64,000 nt of DNA from Roseovarius salincola (GCF_026891095.1 NZ_JAPTNL010000001.1:248001-312000), one strand, 5' to 3'; numbered from the stretch's first letter, positions 8,116 through 17,546 are shown. Program-made: numbers and translations. The notes: a model not told the origin generated them from the letters alone.

Positions 8116-8783
8116 TGCACGCCGCGATCATCGTCTTTCCGGGATCGAACTGTGACCGCGATCTTGCCGTCGCCTTCGAGAGGGCGGGCGCGAAAGTGTC
8201 TATGGTCTGGCACAAGGACACGGCGCTGCCTGCGGGTGTCGATATCATCGGCGTGCCGGGCGGGTTCTCGTTCGGGGATTATCTGCGCTGCGGCGCGATC
8301 GCGGCGAATTCGCCGATCTGCCGCTCGGTCGTGCAACATGCCGAAAAGGGCGGTTACGTGCTGGGCATCTGCAACGGGTTCCAGGTGCTGACCGAAACCG
8401 GCCTGCTGCCGGGCGTGCTGCTGCGCAACGCCAATCTGAAATATATCTGCAAGCCGGTCGACCTGAAGGTCGAGACCGTCGACAGCCCCTTCACCGCGGG
8501 TTACGAGGCGGGGCAGGTGGTGCGCGTGCCCATCGCCCATCACGACGGCAATTACTTTGCCGATGCGGAGACACTTAAGCGCCTGCACGGCGAGGCGCGG
8601 GTGGCCTTTACCTATTGCGACAATCCCAACGGCTCGCTTGACGATATCGCCGGGGTTCTGTCGCAGAACCGCCGGGTCATGGGCATGATGCCGCATCCCG
8701 AGCGCATGTCAGAGCCGCTTCAGGGCGGTACCGATGGGGCGGCGATGTTCGAAAGCCTCGTTGGCCAACTGGCTGAAGCGTGA
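8115..8783 (+). CDS. purQ: FGAM synthase glutaminase subunit PurQ
   Basis: The 222-residue protein is the class I glutamine amidotransferase subunit of FGAM synthase, releasing ammonia from glutamine for PurL. The catalytic triad is visible: Cys in VLGICNGFQ near residue 86, and His and Glu in MMPHPERM near residue 197. The N-terminus [12 protein letters not shown] and the [12 protein letters not shown] loop are family signatures. The start ATG at 8115 overlaps the purS stop. An upstream in-frame start at 8058 lies within purS and was rejected. Confidence 0.95.
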   Translation: MHAAIIVFPGSNCDRDLAVAFERAGAKVSMVWHKDTALPAGVDIIGVPGGFSFGDYLRCGAIAANSPICRSVVQHAEKGGYVLGICNGFQVLTETGLLPGVLLRNANLKYICKPVDLKVETVDSPFTAGYEAGQVVRVPIAHHDGNYFADAETLKRLHGEARVAFTYCDNPNGSLDDIAGVLSQNRRVMGMMPHPERMSEPLQGGTDGAAMFESLVGQLAEA

Positions 8784-8821
8784 CGCTTGAGCGGCGCCGC
8801 GCCACGGCGTAGATTGCCGGG

Positions 8822-10582
8822 ATGACGAACCAGACCTCGCCCGTATCAGTGCAGGCGCCGCGCCCCACCTCGTGGCGGATGCGGCTGGTCTTTGTCGTGC
8901 TGGTGGGGCTGGCGGTGGCAGTCGTGTTCGTCACCAACCGGCTTCTGACCGACCGTTTCACCGAATCCACCCGCAACCGGGCCGAATTGCGGCTGGTGCT
9001 TTATTCGGGCAACCTGCTGAGTGAGCTGCGCCAGAATGCCGTGGTGCCGCAGCTTCTGGCGCGGGACCCGACGCTGATTCTGGCGCTCAATACCGGCGAC
9101 TACACGCAATCGACGCAGCGCTTGATCTCGTTCCTTGATGAAATCGGTGCGGCGTCGCTGACGCTTCTGGACCGTGACGGTCGCGCAGTGGCGGCGACCA
9201 ACCGCAACCTATTGGGGCAAAGCCATCGGCAAGCTGCCTATTATGTGGATGCGTTGCGGTCGAAGGATACCGTTTTCAAGGTGCTTGAAAGCGATACCGG
9301 CCAGTATCGGTTCACGTATTCACGCCGTATCGAAAGCCAGAACCAGTTGCTTGGCGTGATCGTCGTGGATGTCGATCTGGCCAAATATGAACGCGCCTGG
9401 GCGGGCATTTCGGATGCGGTTCTGGTCTCCGACAGCGAGGGGCGCATCATTTTGGCGACCGAGCCGCGCTGGCGCGGGCTGAACGAATCCGAGGCGTTGC
9501 AGCGCGAGCCGGTGGACAGCGCCATCGAGCGCGCCATTCAGGCGACCCAGAGCTGGACCGCGCTGCCCGCCGATGCCTATGTGCGCGGCGAGGCCGTGAT
9601 GCGGGTGGAAGGACGGGTCGCGTTTCTCGGCTGGCGCATCGCCAGTTTCACGACCTATGCCAGCGTGCGCGAGAAGGTGAACGGGTTCCTGGCGCTCGAG
9701 ATCATGGGTTTCGCGATTCTTCTGGCGCTCACGTTTTGGGTGATGAACCGCAAGACTGCCGTGCGCATGGCGGTGTTCCAGCGCGAATCGGCAGAGCTTC
9801 GCGCATTGAACGCCCGCTTGCAGCGGGAAGTCGCCGAACGCGAGCGCGTTCAGGAGAACCTTGCCGTGGCCGAACAGACCCTTGCGCAAAGCTCCAAGCT
9901 GGCGGCCCTGGGCGAGATGTCGGCGGCGGTGAGCCATGAGCTGAACCAGCCGCTGGCGGCGATGAAAACCTATCTCGCGGGTGCGCGCCTGCTGCTGAGC
10001 CGTAACCGCCCCGATGAGGCGCTGTCTTCGTTCCAGAGAATCGACGACCTGCTTGAGCGGATGGGCTCGATCACGCGGCAGCTCAAGTCCTATGCACGCC
10101 AGAGCGGCGACACGTTCGAGCCCGTTAATCTTGGCGATGCGTTGTCTTCGGCCCTGTCTATGATGGAGCCGCAGCTGCGCCAGCGGAAGGTGAATATCAC
10201 CCGCACGCTGCCCGAGGAACCGGTGCGCGTGATGGGCGACCGGGTGCGCGTGGAGCAGGTGATGATCAACCTCCTGCGCAACGCGATGGACGCGACCGAA
10301 GGGGTCGACGACCCCACCATCGAAATCCTTCTGGCGGCGGGCGAGACGGCGGTGTTGACGGTGCGCGACAACGGCCACGGGATCGACGATTTCGACAATC
10401 TTTTCGAGCCGTTCTATACCACCAAGCAACCCGGTGACGGAGTCGGGCTGGGGCTTGCCATTTCTTCGGGGATCGTCAACGACCTTGGTGGCCGCCTGAC
10501 CGCAAGAAACGCATCGGGCGGGGGGGCTGTATTCGAGGTGCAGCTACCTATCTTGACTGAAGAAACCCGTGCAGCGGAGTAA
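8822..10582 (+). CDS. dctB: DctB-type sensor histidine kinase
   Basis: The 586-residue protein has the layout of DctB, the C4-dicarboxylate sensor. Two membrane segments (about residues 21-39 and 285-305) enclose a periplasmic double-Cache-like sensor of about 245 residues. A coiled-coil linker (RALNARLQREVAERERVQENL) leads to the dimerisation domain with phospho-acceptor His372 in SHELNQPLAAM. The ATPase domain has the N box (NLLRNAMDA), G1 box (DNGHGID) and G2 box (GVGLGLAIS). It lies 6 bp before dctD, so the two form an operon. No dicarboxylate transporter is adjacent; the nearest TRAP operon begins about 14 kb away. The actual ligand is not shown by the sequence. Confidence 0.88.
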   Translation: MTNQTSPVSVQAPRPTSWRMRLVFVVLVGLAVAVVFVTNRLLTDRFTESTRNRAELRLVLYSGNLLSELRQNAVVPQLLARDPTLILALNTGDYTQSTQRLISFLDEIGAASLTLLDRDGRAVAATNRNLLGQSHRQAAYYVDALRSKDTVFKVLESDTGQYRFTYSRRIESQNQLLGVIVVDVDLAKYERAWAGISDAVLVSDSEGRIILATEPRWRGLNESEALQREPVDSAIERAIQATQSWTALPADAYVRGEAVMRVEGRVAFLGWRIASFTTYASVREKVNGFLALEIMGFAILLALTFWVMNRKTAVRMAVFQRESAELRALNARLQREVAERERVQENLAVAEQTLAQSSKLAALGEMSAAVSHELNQPLAAMKTYLAGARLLLSRNRPDEALSSFQRIDDLLERMGSITRQLKSYARQSGDTFEPVNLGDALSSALSMMEPQLRQRKVNITRTLPEEPVRVMGDRVRVEQVMINLLRNAMDATEGVDDPTIEILLAAGETAVLTVRDNGHGIDDFDNLFEPFYTTKQPGDGVGLGLAISSGIVNDLGGRLTARNASGGGAVFEVQLPILTEETRAAE

Positions 10583-10588
10583 CCTGCC

Positions 10589-11926
10589 ATGCCGAGCGCC
10601 ATGAAAATCGCGATTGTCGACGACGAAAAGGACATGCGCCAGTCGATCAGCCAGTGGCTTGCCTTGTCCGGTTATGACACCGAGGCCTTCTCGAGCGCCG
10701 AGGAGGCGCTCAAAGTGCTGGGGCCGGATTATCCCGGCATTGTCGTGACCGATATCAAGATGCCCGGCATGGACGGGATGCAGTTCCTGAAAAAGCTGAT
10801 GGGTTCGGATTCGAGCCTGCCGGTGATCATGATCACCGGCCATGGCGACGTGCCGATGGCGGTTGAGGCGATGCGCATGGGCGCGTTCGACTTTCTTGAG
10901 AAACCCTTCAACCCCGAACGGATGAGCGAGTTGGCCAAGAAGGCCACCAATGCGCGCCGCATGACGCTGGACAGCCGCGCGCTGCGCCGCGAGCTGTCGG
11001 ATGGCGGGCAACTGATGAAGAAGCTGATCGGCGCAAGCCCGGTGATGGAGCGCCTGAAGGAAGACATCCTGGATCTTGGACAGGCGGATGGCCATGTGCT
11101 GATCGAGGGCGAGACCGGCACTGGCAAGACGCTGGTGGCGCATGCCCTGCATGCGGTGGGGTCGCGCGCGGGGCGCAAGTTCGTGCTGGTTTCCTGTTCG
11201 GCCTTTGAGGAAGAGGCGCTGGCCAAGCGGCTGTTCGGCCCGGTGCTGCCCGAGGACAGCCAGCTTCCCGCGGTCGAGGAGGCGCGCGGCGGCACCCTGG
11301 TGCTGGAGGATGTCGAGACCCTGAGCGATGCGCTTCAGGCGCGCTTGCTGACCTTCATCAATGACGAGGGCACGCCGCCCGAAACCCGGATCGTGGCGAT
11401 TTCCAACATGCAGGAACAGGATCGCACCTGCGAGGATGCTTTGCGCGCCGATCTCTTTTATCGCCTCGCCAGCCTGCGCATCACCGTGCCGCCGCTGCGC
11501 CAGCGCGGCGAGGATATCCTGACGCTGTTCACCCGTTTTGGCGAGCAATTCGCCGATGATTACGGATGCGATGCGCCGCAGGTTTCCGCGCAGGAGGCCG
11601 CGCAGCTGTTGCAGGCGCCATGGCCGGGCAACGTGCGCCAGCTTTTCAACGTTGCCGAGCGCGCCGTGCTTCAGGCCCGCCGGGGCAGCGGCACGATCGC
11701 GTCGCTCCTGATGTCGGATCATCAGGACATGCAGCCGGTCATGACCACCGAGGGCAAGCCGCTCAAGGAATATGTGGAGGCCTTCGAGCGGATGCTGATC
11801 GACAACACGATGCGCCGCCACAAGGGTTCGATCGCGGCGGTGATGGACGAGCTTCGCCTGCCGCGCCGGACATTGAACGAGAAGATGGCGAAATACGCGT
11901 TGCAGCGATCGGACTACCTGGATTAA
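10589..11926 (+). CDS. dctD: DctD-like NtrC-family regulator lacking GAFTGA
   Basis: The 445-residue protein has a receiver domain with phospho-acceptor Asp55 (VVTDIKMPG) and switch Lys in EKPF, a central AAA+ domain and a C-terminal Fis-type helix-turn-helix (SIAAVMDELRLPRRTLNEK). Walker A is intact (GETGTGKT, about 174-181). Walker B reads TLVLEDVE rather than the usual LFLDEI, and the arginine-finger region RADLFYRLA is present. Between LFG and the Walker B strand the usual sigma54-contact loop GAFTGA is absent and the segment is shorter. Such loss is known for Rhodobacter capsulatus NtrC, which activates without sigma54. The name dctD reflects pairing with dctB. Activation through sigma70 is inference. 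Confidence 0.85.
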   Translation: MPSAMKIAIVDDEKDMRQSISQWLALSGYDTEAFSSAEEALKVLGPDYPGIVVTDIKMPGMDGMQFLKKLMGSDSSLPVIMITGHGDVPMAVEAMRMGAFDFLEKPFNPERMSELAKKATNARRMTLDSRALRRELSDGGQLMKKLIGASPVMERLKEDILDLGQADGHVLIEGETGTGKTLVAHALHAVGSRAGRKFVLVSCSAFEEEALAKRLFGPVLPEDSQLPAVEEARGGTLVLEDVETLSDALQARLLTFINDEGTPPETRIVAISNMQEQDRTCEDALRADLFYRLASLRITVPPLRQRGEDILTLFTRFGEQFADDYGCDAPQVSAQEAAQLLQAPWPGNVRQLFNVAERAVLQARRGSGTIASLLMSDHQDMQPVMTTEGKPLKEYVEAFERMLIDNTMRRHKGSIAAVMDELRLPRRTLNEKMAKYALQRSDYLD

Positions 11927-12034
11927 GCCCGCGCGGGCCGGGAAAGGGGCGATCTTCCAACGCCCCGCAGCATGCCAAATGGCCTGGAAAAAGGGCTTCG
12001 CGGGCGTCGCTGGGCGTCGATGACAGATTTGCCA

Positions 12035-12064
12035 TTGTCAGCAGGGTGCAAATGCCTCTATCAA
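12035..12064 (+). promoter_or_regulatory. Possible rne promoter
   Basis: TTGTCA at 12035-12040 and TATCAA at 12059-12064 are separated by 18 bases. The match to the housekeeping consensus is moderate, and no other pair in the gap looks better to me. Confidence 0.35.
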
Positions 12065-12195
12065 GGGGGACGGTCGCCCGCGTTTTCGCGCCGGGTCCGC
12101 ACCATAAAGTTTCGCTGTTTGGGGCCGAGCGGGTCGACGATGATCCGCAGCCTTCGACAGACCGATCAGGCCTCGCTTCGAGGGGCCGCATATAT

Positions 12196-12250
12196 GCCTG
12201 CCCCGGCTGAATCCCGGTCCGGCAGGCCAGAGTAGGCCCCCACAGGGGCC
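12196..12250 (+). other. Two adjacent hairpins in the rne leader
   Basis: GCCTGCC at 12196-12202 pairs with GGCAGGC at 12221-12227. Seven bases later GGCCCC at 12235-12240 pairs with GGGGCC at 12245-12250 around a CACA loop. No T-run follows either stem, so these are folded leader elements rather than intrinsic terminators. Confidence 0.5.
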
Positions 12251-12413
12251 GGAGACCAAGAACCGCGATGCAACGCGCACAACTGACATACCACAGAGCA
12301 GGGCCATTAACAGGCGCTCTTGGCTGTGCGACCGTCATCGCCCCCAACTTATACCCGCCGCAGACAGCCGCCCCGCCGGGGTGCGCCGCCTTGCCGCGGA
12401 GCAAACGGACATC

Positions 12414-15119
12414 ATGGCCAAGAAAATGCTTATCGACGCCACCCACGCGGAGGAAACCCGCGTCGTGGTGGTGGATGGAAACAAGGTCGAGGAATTCGAC
12501 TTCGAATCCGAAAATAAACGGCAGATCGCCGGAAATATCTATCTTGCAAAGGTAACACGGGTCGAACCGTCGCTTCAGGCGGCGTTTGTCGACTACGGCG
12601 GAAACCGCCACGGGTTCCTGGCTTTCTCGGAAATCCACCCGGATTACTATCAGATCCCGGTGGCCGACCGCGAGAAGCTGCTCGAGGAAGAACGCGCCTA
12701 TGCCGAGGAGTTGCGCGCACGCGACGACGACGAGGAAAAGCCCAAATCCAAGCCCCGGCGCTCGCGTTCGCGTAGCAAGGCCGCGAAGGTCGCCGACAAG
12801 GATGCCGTGCTGACGGACGAGGATGGCAACGCCGGTGATATCGCCGGGATGGAGACCATCGACCTTGACGAAACCGTGCCCGAGGGCACCTCGCCGATGG
12901 AAACCGTGGCCGAGACCCCGGTCGAGGAACCCAACGAGCAGGATAACGGGAATGGCAATGGCGACCATGGCGGCCATGACCACGACGACGAGGAGCGCCG
13001 CTCGGACGCCACGGCGAAGGACGATTCGATTGAATCCGTCGCCGATGACGATGACCACGAGGATATCCGCCCCGCCCGCAAGGCGCGGCCGCGCAAATAC
13101 AAGATCCAGGAAGTCGTCAAGGTGCGCCAGATCCTGCTGGTGCAGGTGGTCAAGGAAGAGCGCGGAAACAAGGGCGCGGCGCTGACGACGTATCTGTCGC
13201 TGGCCGGTCGCTATTGCGTGCTGATGCCCAACACGGCGCGCGGGGGCGGGATTTCACGCAAGATCACGAATGCCGTGGACCGCAAGAAGCTCAAGGAGAT
13301 CGCCACCGAGATCGACGTCCCCCAGGGCGCGGGCCTGATCGTGCGCACGGCGGGCGCCAAGCGCACCAAGTCGGAAATCAAGCGCGATTACGAATATCTT
13401 CAGCGCCTCTGGGAGCAGATCCGGGAGCTGACGCTGAAATCCATCGCCCCGGCGAAGATCTATGAAGAGGGCGACCTGATCAAACGCTCGATCCGCGATC
13501 TTTACAACCGCGAGATCGACGAGGTTCTGGTTGAGGGCGAGGCGGGTTACCGCATCGCCAAGGACTTCATGAAGATGATCATGCCGTCCCACGCCAAGAA
13601 CGTGAAGCATTACGCCGATGCGATGCCGCTTTTCGCGCGCTTCCAGGTGGAAAGTTACCTGAGTTCAATGTTCAATCCGACGGTTCAGCTGAAATCCGGC
13701 GGGTATATCGTGATCGGCGTCACCGAGGCGCTTGTCGCCATCGACGTCAACTCGGGGCGCGCGACCAAGGAAGGCTCGATCGAGGAAACCGCGCTCAAGA
13801 CCAACCTCGAGGCCGCCGAAGAGGTGGCCCGCCAGCTGCGGCTGCGCGACCTGGCCGGCCTGATCGTGATCGACTTCATCGACATGGACGAGCGGCGCAA
13901 CAATGCCGCGGTCGAAAAGCGGTTCAAGGACAAGCTGAAATCGGATCGTGCGCGTATCCAGGTGGGGCGCATCTCGGGCTTTGGCCTGATGGAGATGTCG
14001 CGCCAGCGCCTGCGTCCAGGCATGATCGAGGCGACAACCCAGCCTTGCCCGGCCTGTCACGGTACCGGGCTGATCCGTTCGGATGACAACCTTGCGCTGT
14101 CGATCCTGCGCCAGATCGAGGAAGAGGGTGTGCGCCGCCGCTCGCGCGAGGTGCTGGTGAAGTGCCCCGTGGCGATTGCGAATTTCCTGATGAACCAGAA
14201 GCGCGAGCATGTCGCGCAGATCGAGGCGCGCTACGGTCTGTCGGTGCGGATCGAGGGCGACCCGATGCTGATCAGCCCGGATTTCGCCATCGAGAAGTTC
14301 AAGACCGCCACGCGCAGCGTGCCCGAGGCGACCGCACCGGTCGTGTCGGTGGACAGCTCGCTCATGGATGATGTCGAAGAGGCGAGCGAACTCGAAGCGG
14401 TTGCCGAAACCGCGAGCGAAGAGCAACCCGCAGCCGAGAACGGCCAGCAGGAGAACGGCGAGGGCCGTCCCAAGAAGCGCCGTCGCCGTCGCCGCCGCTC
14501 GAAGTCCAAGGGCAACGGGGGCGAGGCGCAAGCCAACGAGTCCAATGGCGAACAGCAGGACGACCAGCCCCGCCACGAGCCCGAGGCGGCGCAAGCCGAG
14601 GCCGCGGCAGATGTGCCCGCAGCCGAGGCCGAAAAGCCGAAATCGCGTTCAAGATCGGATTCGGGCAGCCGCAAGCGCCCGCCTGTGTCGCGCAGGAAGA
14701 AAAGCGATGTGGAGGAGCCGGTGGCGGATGCTGCTGCGCAACCCGTGGCCGAACCTGTCTCCGAGGCTGTGAGCGAGGACGCGGGCGCACCCGCCGAGGC
14801 CGAAGCGGCGCCCAAGCCCAAGCGTAAGCCGCGCGCCCGCAAGGCTCCGGCGGCCAAAGCTGCCGAAGCCGCGCCCGAGGCCGAAGCGGATACGGCTGCG
14901 CAAACGCAGAGTGAAGCGGCCAGTGCCGAAGCGGCTCAGGCGCCCGAGCCGGCAGCCAAGAAGCCGCGCAGCCGCAAGAAGCCCGCGGCCAAGCCGGCCA
15001 AGGCCGAAGAGGCTCAGGAGGGCGAAAAGGCCCCGGCGATGGCCGAGGCCGCGCCCGAAGAGAAACCGCAAGCCGACGAAAAGCCCAAACGGCGCGGCTG
15101 GTGGTCGATCGGACGCTGA
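12414..15119 (+). CDS. rne: Ribonuclease E
   Basis: The 901-residue protein is an RNase E/G endonuclease that starts mRNA decay and processes rRNA and tRNA precursors. The S1 domain near the N-terminus is split by an acidic, low-complexity insert (about residues 100-225), a known alphaproteobacterial trait. The Mg-binding aspartates are Asp444 (VAIDVNSGR) and Asp487 (LIVIDFIDM), and the zinc-link motif CPACHGTG is at 545-552. The C-terminal third is Ala/Glu/Pro/Lys-rich and has Arg tracts (KKRRRRRRRRSKSK), fitting a disordered RNA-binding and degradosome scaffold. The ATG at 12414 gives MAKKMLIDATH, the family start. A strong terminator follows 22 bp downstream. Confidence 0.96.
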   Translation: MAKKMLIDATHAEETRVVVVDGNKVEEFDFESENKRQIAGNIYLAKVTRVEPSLQAAFVDYGGNRHGFLAFSEIHPDYYQIPVADREKLLEEERAYAEELRARDDDEEKPKSKPRRSRSRSKAAKVADKDAVLTDEDGNAGDIAGMETIDLDETVPEGTSPMETVAETPVEEPNEQDNGNGNGDHGGHDHDDEERRSDATAKDDSIESVADDDDHEDIRPARKARPRKYKIQEVVKVRQILLVQVVKEERGNKGAALTTYLSLAGRYCVLMPNTARGGGISRKITNAVDRKKLKEIATEIDVPQGAGLIVRTAGAKRTKSEIKRDYEYLQRLWEQIRELTLKSIAPAKIYEEGDLIKRSIRDLYNREIDEVLVEGEAGYRIAKDFMKMIMPSHAKNVKHYADAMPLFARFQVESYLSSMFNPTVQLKSGGYIVIGVTEALVAIDVNSGRATKEGSIEETALKTNLEAAEEVARQLRLRDLAGLIVIDFIDMDERRNNAAVEKRFKDKLKSDRARIQVGRISGFGLMEMSRQRLRPGMIEATTQPCPACHGTGLIRSDDNLALSILRQIEEEGVRRRSREVLVKCPVAIANFLMNQKREHVAQIEARYGLSVRIEGDPMLISPDFAIEKFKTATRSVPEATAPVVSVDSSLMDDVEEASELEAVAETASEEQPAAENGQQENGEGRPKKRRRRRRRSKSKGNGGEAQANESNGEQQDDQPRHEPEAAQAEAAADVPAAEAEKPKSRSRSDSGSRKRPPVSRRKKSDVEEPVADAAAQPVAEPVSEAVSEDAGAPAEAEAAPKPKRKPRARKAPAAKAAEAAPEAEADTAAQTQSEAASAEAAQAPEPAAKKPRSRKKPAAKPAKAEEAQEGEKAPAMAEAAPEEKPQADEKPKRRGWWSIGR

Positions 15120-15141
15120 CTCGCAGGACAATACTGCAAGG

Positions 15142-15169
15142 CGCCGTGCGGTCATTCGCGCGGCGTTTT
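15142..15169 (+). terminator. Intrinsic terminator of rne
   Basis: CGCCGTGCG at 15142-15150 pairs with CGCGCGGCG at 15157-15165 (one G-T wobble) around the loop GTCATT, and TTTTGCGTTT follows directly. It lies between rne and the convergent tusA-like gene. Confidence 0.85.
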
Positions 15170-15180
15170 GCGTTTCAGGA

Positions 15181-15411
15181 TCAGGTCTTGCGCACGAGAT
15201 AGGTCCGGGTACTGCCCTGTTCGCTGACCGAGATCAGCTCATGCCCGGATTCGGCGCAGAAATGCGGGACGTCGATCACCGCCGCCGGGTCGTCGGCCAG
15301 CAGTTCGATACATTGCCCTGCGGCCAGCGGTTGCAGCCGTTTGCGCAGCTTGAGAACCGGAAGCGGGCACAGAAGCCCCGTGGCGTCGATATGGTCGCTG
15401 ATATCGTCCAT
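15181..15411 (-). CDS. TusA-like sulfur carrier protein
   Basis: This 76-residue protein belongs to the TusA/SirA/YeeD family of small sulfur carriers. The sulfur-accepting Cys is in the signature DATGLLCPLPVLKLRKRL near residue 16. The body has the expected alpha/beta pattern and ends SVSEQGSTRTYLVRKT. I chose the ATG at 15411 (MDDISDHID), matching the family length; an in-frame GTG at 15447 would add 12 residues. It is convergent with rne and divergent from ccdA. Family roles include tRNA thiolation, molybdenum cofactor synthesis and sulfur trafficking; which applies here cannot be told from sequence. Confidence 0.88.
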   Translation of the reverse strand: MDDISDHIDATGLLCPLPVLKLRKRLQPLAAGQCIELLADDPAAVIDVPHFCAESGHELISVSEQGSTRTYLVRKT

Positions 15412-15503
15412 GGCTGCGACATAGTCGCCTTGTTTCAGCCTGTCCACAAGGATGTGACAACGCGTTGCGTGACGCCGCCCGCAAGATGGATTATGCGAGG
15501 CTC

Positions 15504-16265
15504 ATGTTCGGATTTGAAATCATAGACGCGGCCCTGATTCCCGCCATGGCGATTGCGCTGATGGCCGGGGTGATCTCGTTTCTCAGCCCCTGCGTTCTGC
15601 CCATCGTGCCGCCCTATCTGGCCTATATGAGCGGTGTCGCCATGAGCGACCTGACCGAGACCGAAGACGGCGCGCGCCCGCGGGCCAGCGCATTGGTTCC
15701 GGCGCTGTTCTTCGTCCTGGGGCTGTCGACGGTGTTCCTGTTCCTTGGCTTCACCGCATCGGCTATCGGCACGCTGTTCCTGCAATATCAGGATTGGTTC
15801 AACACGATTGCCGGGGTGATCGTGATGATCTTCGGCGCGCATTTCGTGGGGGTCTACCGGATCGGTTTCCTTGACCGCGAGGCGCGCATGGATGTGGGCG
15901 ACCGGGGCGGGTCGTCGTTCGGGGCCTATGTTCTGGGCCTTGCCTTCGCCTTTGGCTGGACGCCCTGCATCGGTCCGCAACTGGGGGCTATCCTGTCGCT
16001 GGCGGCGAGCGAGGCCAATGTGGCGCGGGGCACGCTGTTGCTGGCCGTCTATGCCATCGGGCTTGGCGTGCCCTTCCTGCTGGTGGCGGCGTTCCTGCCG
16101 CGCATGGGGGGGGTCATGGGCTGGATGAAGCGCCATATGGAGCGCATTGAACGGGTCATGGGCCTTCTGCTGTGGACCATCGGCTTGCTCATGCTGACCG
16201 GCGGCTTCTCGGCGTTTTCCTTCTGGTTGCTCGAGACGTTCCCGGCGCTGGCGGTGCTGGGTTAG
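15504..16265 (+). CDS. ccdA: CcdA-type thiol transport membrane protein
   Basis: The 253-residue protein is a CcdA/DsbD-beta family membrane protein that carries reducing power across the inner membrane for cytochrome c maturation and periplasmic thiol reduction. Six hydrophobic segments are visible. The two redox cysteines sit in the family motifs SFLSPCVLPIVPPY (first membrane segment) and FGWTPCIGP (fourth). I chose the ATG at 15504 (MFGFEIIDAAL); an ATG at 15486 would add six residues. It is the first gene of a plus-strand run that includes the hydrolase-like gene and the P450, 69 bp apart. Confidence 0.92.
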   Translation: MFGFEIIDAALIPAMAIALMAGVISFLSPCVLPIVPPYLAYMSGVAMSDLTETEDGARPRASALVPALFFVLGLSTVFLFLGFTASAIGTLFLQYQDWFNTIAGVIVMIFGAHFVGVYRIGFLDREARMDVGDRGGSSFGAYVLGLAFAFGWTPCIGPQLGAILSLAASEANVARGTLLLAVYAIGLGVPFLLVAAFLPRMGGVMGWMKRHMERIERVMGLLLWTIGLLMLTGGFSAFSFWLLETFPALAVLG

Positions 16266-16334
16266 GGCTTACGCTGGCGGCATGCCTGCGCTAGACTCCG
16301 GCCAACGCGCGCCAGAGACGTGAGGTAGGACAGT

Positions 16335-17546
16335 TTGGCCAGTTCGAGGGTTCAGCGCAGGCGCGTCTTTTACATTCCCGGATATGATCCGATCCATCCG
16401 CGCCGCTATCGCGAGCTGTATCGCAAGGAAGGCGCGGCGCAGGCGGCACTGTCGGATTACCGGCTGACGCTCTCGCCCAAGGGTGGGGACGGGCGCTACG
16501 GCTGGCAGGTCGATGCGGCGATCGGGGGGCAAGAAACGCATAGCGATTTCGAAGTGCTGGTCTGGTCCGATATCGTGCGCGACAGCATGGATCAGGGCGT
16601 TCCTGGCACCTATCTGCTGCTGGCGCGCACGGCTTGGGTCTATATCGCCTCGGGCACGCTGTTCCGGCTGATGCGGTTGCGCAAGGGGCCGCTGATTGCG
16701 GCGCTTTATCCGGTGGGTTTCCTGTTGCTTCAACTGATGCTGGCGCTGTTGCTGGCCTGGGGGCTGGGGCGGCTTTTGGCGCTGCTGCATCCCTGGCTGG
16801 CCTGGGCGGGGCTTGTGGTGGTGCCCTTCGTGCTGGAATGGTTCCGGCGCAAGGATAACCGCTTTTTCGTCTATTACCTCATGCACGACTATGCCTATTC
16901 GGCGCGTCACCGAGGTGCAAACCCGCCCGAGCTTGAGGCCCGAATGGCCGAATTCGGTGACGAGATCGCCGCCGCGCTGGCTGACAAGACGCTCGACGAG
17001 GTGCTGGTCGTGGGCCATTCATCGGGGGCGCATCTGGCGGTGTCGGTGCTGGCGCAGCTCTTGCGCGACGGGCGCGGGCCTGGGCAGGGACAGGACACCC
17101 CTGTGCTCGCGTTCCTGTCGCTGGGACAGGTGGTGCCGATGGTGTCATTCCTGCCCGACGCGCATGATCTGCGGCGCGATTTGCGTTACCTGAGCGCGTG
17201 CGACGCGCTGACATGGGTCGATGTGACCGCGCCGGGCGATGGCTGCGCCTTTGCGCTTTGCGACCCGGTCAGCGTCAGCGGAGTCGCACCCGAGGACAAG
17301 CGCTGGCCGCTGGTTCTGTCGGCGGCCTTTACACAGACACTGAGCCCCGAGCGTTGGCGCGCGCTGCGGTGGCGGTTCTTCCGGCTGCATTTTCAGTATA
17401 TGTCCGCCTTTGATTGTCCGGGCGATTACGATTATTTCCAGATCACCGCCGGTCCACAAACGCTGGGGGCGCGTTACGGCGCGCGGACGGCCTCGCCCAG
17501 CCGGATCGAGACGCCGCTATCGGGCTATCGTGGAGTCTCGCCATGA
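16335..17546 (+). CDS. Membrane protein with alpha/beta-hydrolase signature
   Basis: The 403-residue product starts at a TTG at 16335, preceded by AGGTAGGA. The N-terminus reads RRRVFYIPGYDPIHPRRYRE, like the beginning of a hydrolase core. Two hydrophobic segments lie at about 118-140 and 145-172. The C-terminal half contains VLVVGHSSGAHLAVSVLA (GxSxG nucleophile elbow, Ser near residue 233). A hydrolase acid and His cannot be assigned with confidence. The fold appears interrupted by the membrane hairpin. Its stop overlaps the start of the P450 gene (ATGA), so the two are coupled. I do not recognise a characterised family; an esterase or lipase acting on a hydrophobic substrate is a guess from context. 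Confidence 0.8.
   Translation: MASSRVQRRRVFYIPGYDPIHPRRYRELYRKEGAAQAALSDYRLTLSPKGGDGRYGWQVDAAIGGQETHSDFEVLVWSDIVRDSMDQGVPGTYLLLARTAWVYIASGTLFRLMRLRKGPLIAALYPVGFLLLQLMLALLLAWGLGRLLALLHPWLAWAGLVVVPFVLEWFRRKDNRFFVYYLMHDYAYSARHRGANPPELEARMAEFGDEIAAALADKTLDEVLVVGHSSGAHLAVSVLAQLLRDGRGPGQGQDTPVLAFLSLGQVVPMVSFLPDAHDLRRDLRYLSACDALTWVDVTAPGDGCAFALCDPVSVSGVAPEDKRWPLVLSAAFTQTLSPERWRALRWRFFRLHFQYMSAFDCPGDYDYFQITAGPQTLGARYGARTASPSRIETPLSGYRGVSP

Larger units (their letters stand above)
11927..12413 (+). other. Long structured leader upstream of rne
   Basis: This 487-bp gap between dctD and rne has no supported ORF; the long frames crossing it are shadows. A possible promoter lies at 12035-12064. Downstream are two strong hairpins, 12196-12227 and 12235-12250. 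If the promoter is right, the rne leader is about 340 nt. Long leaders of this kind let RNase E limit its own mRNA in enterobacteria; the same role here is inference. Confidence 0.5.

Noticed and set aside
13665-14594. A long antisense frame within rne
   Set aside because: It lies wholly inside the RNase E coding region, and its composition mirrors the Ala/Glu-rich tail read backwards.
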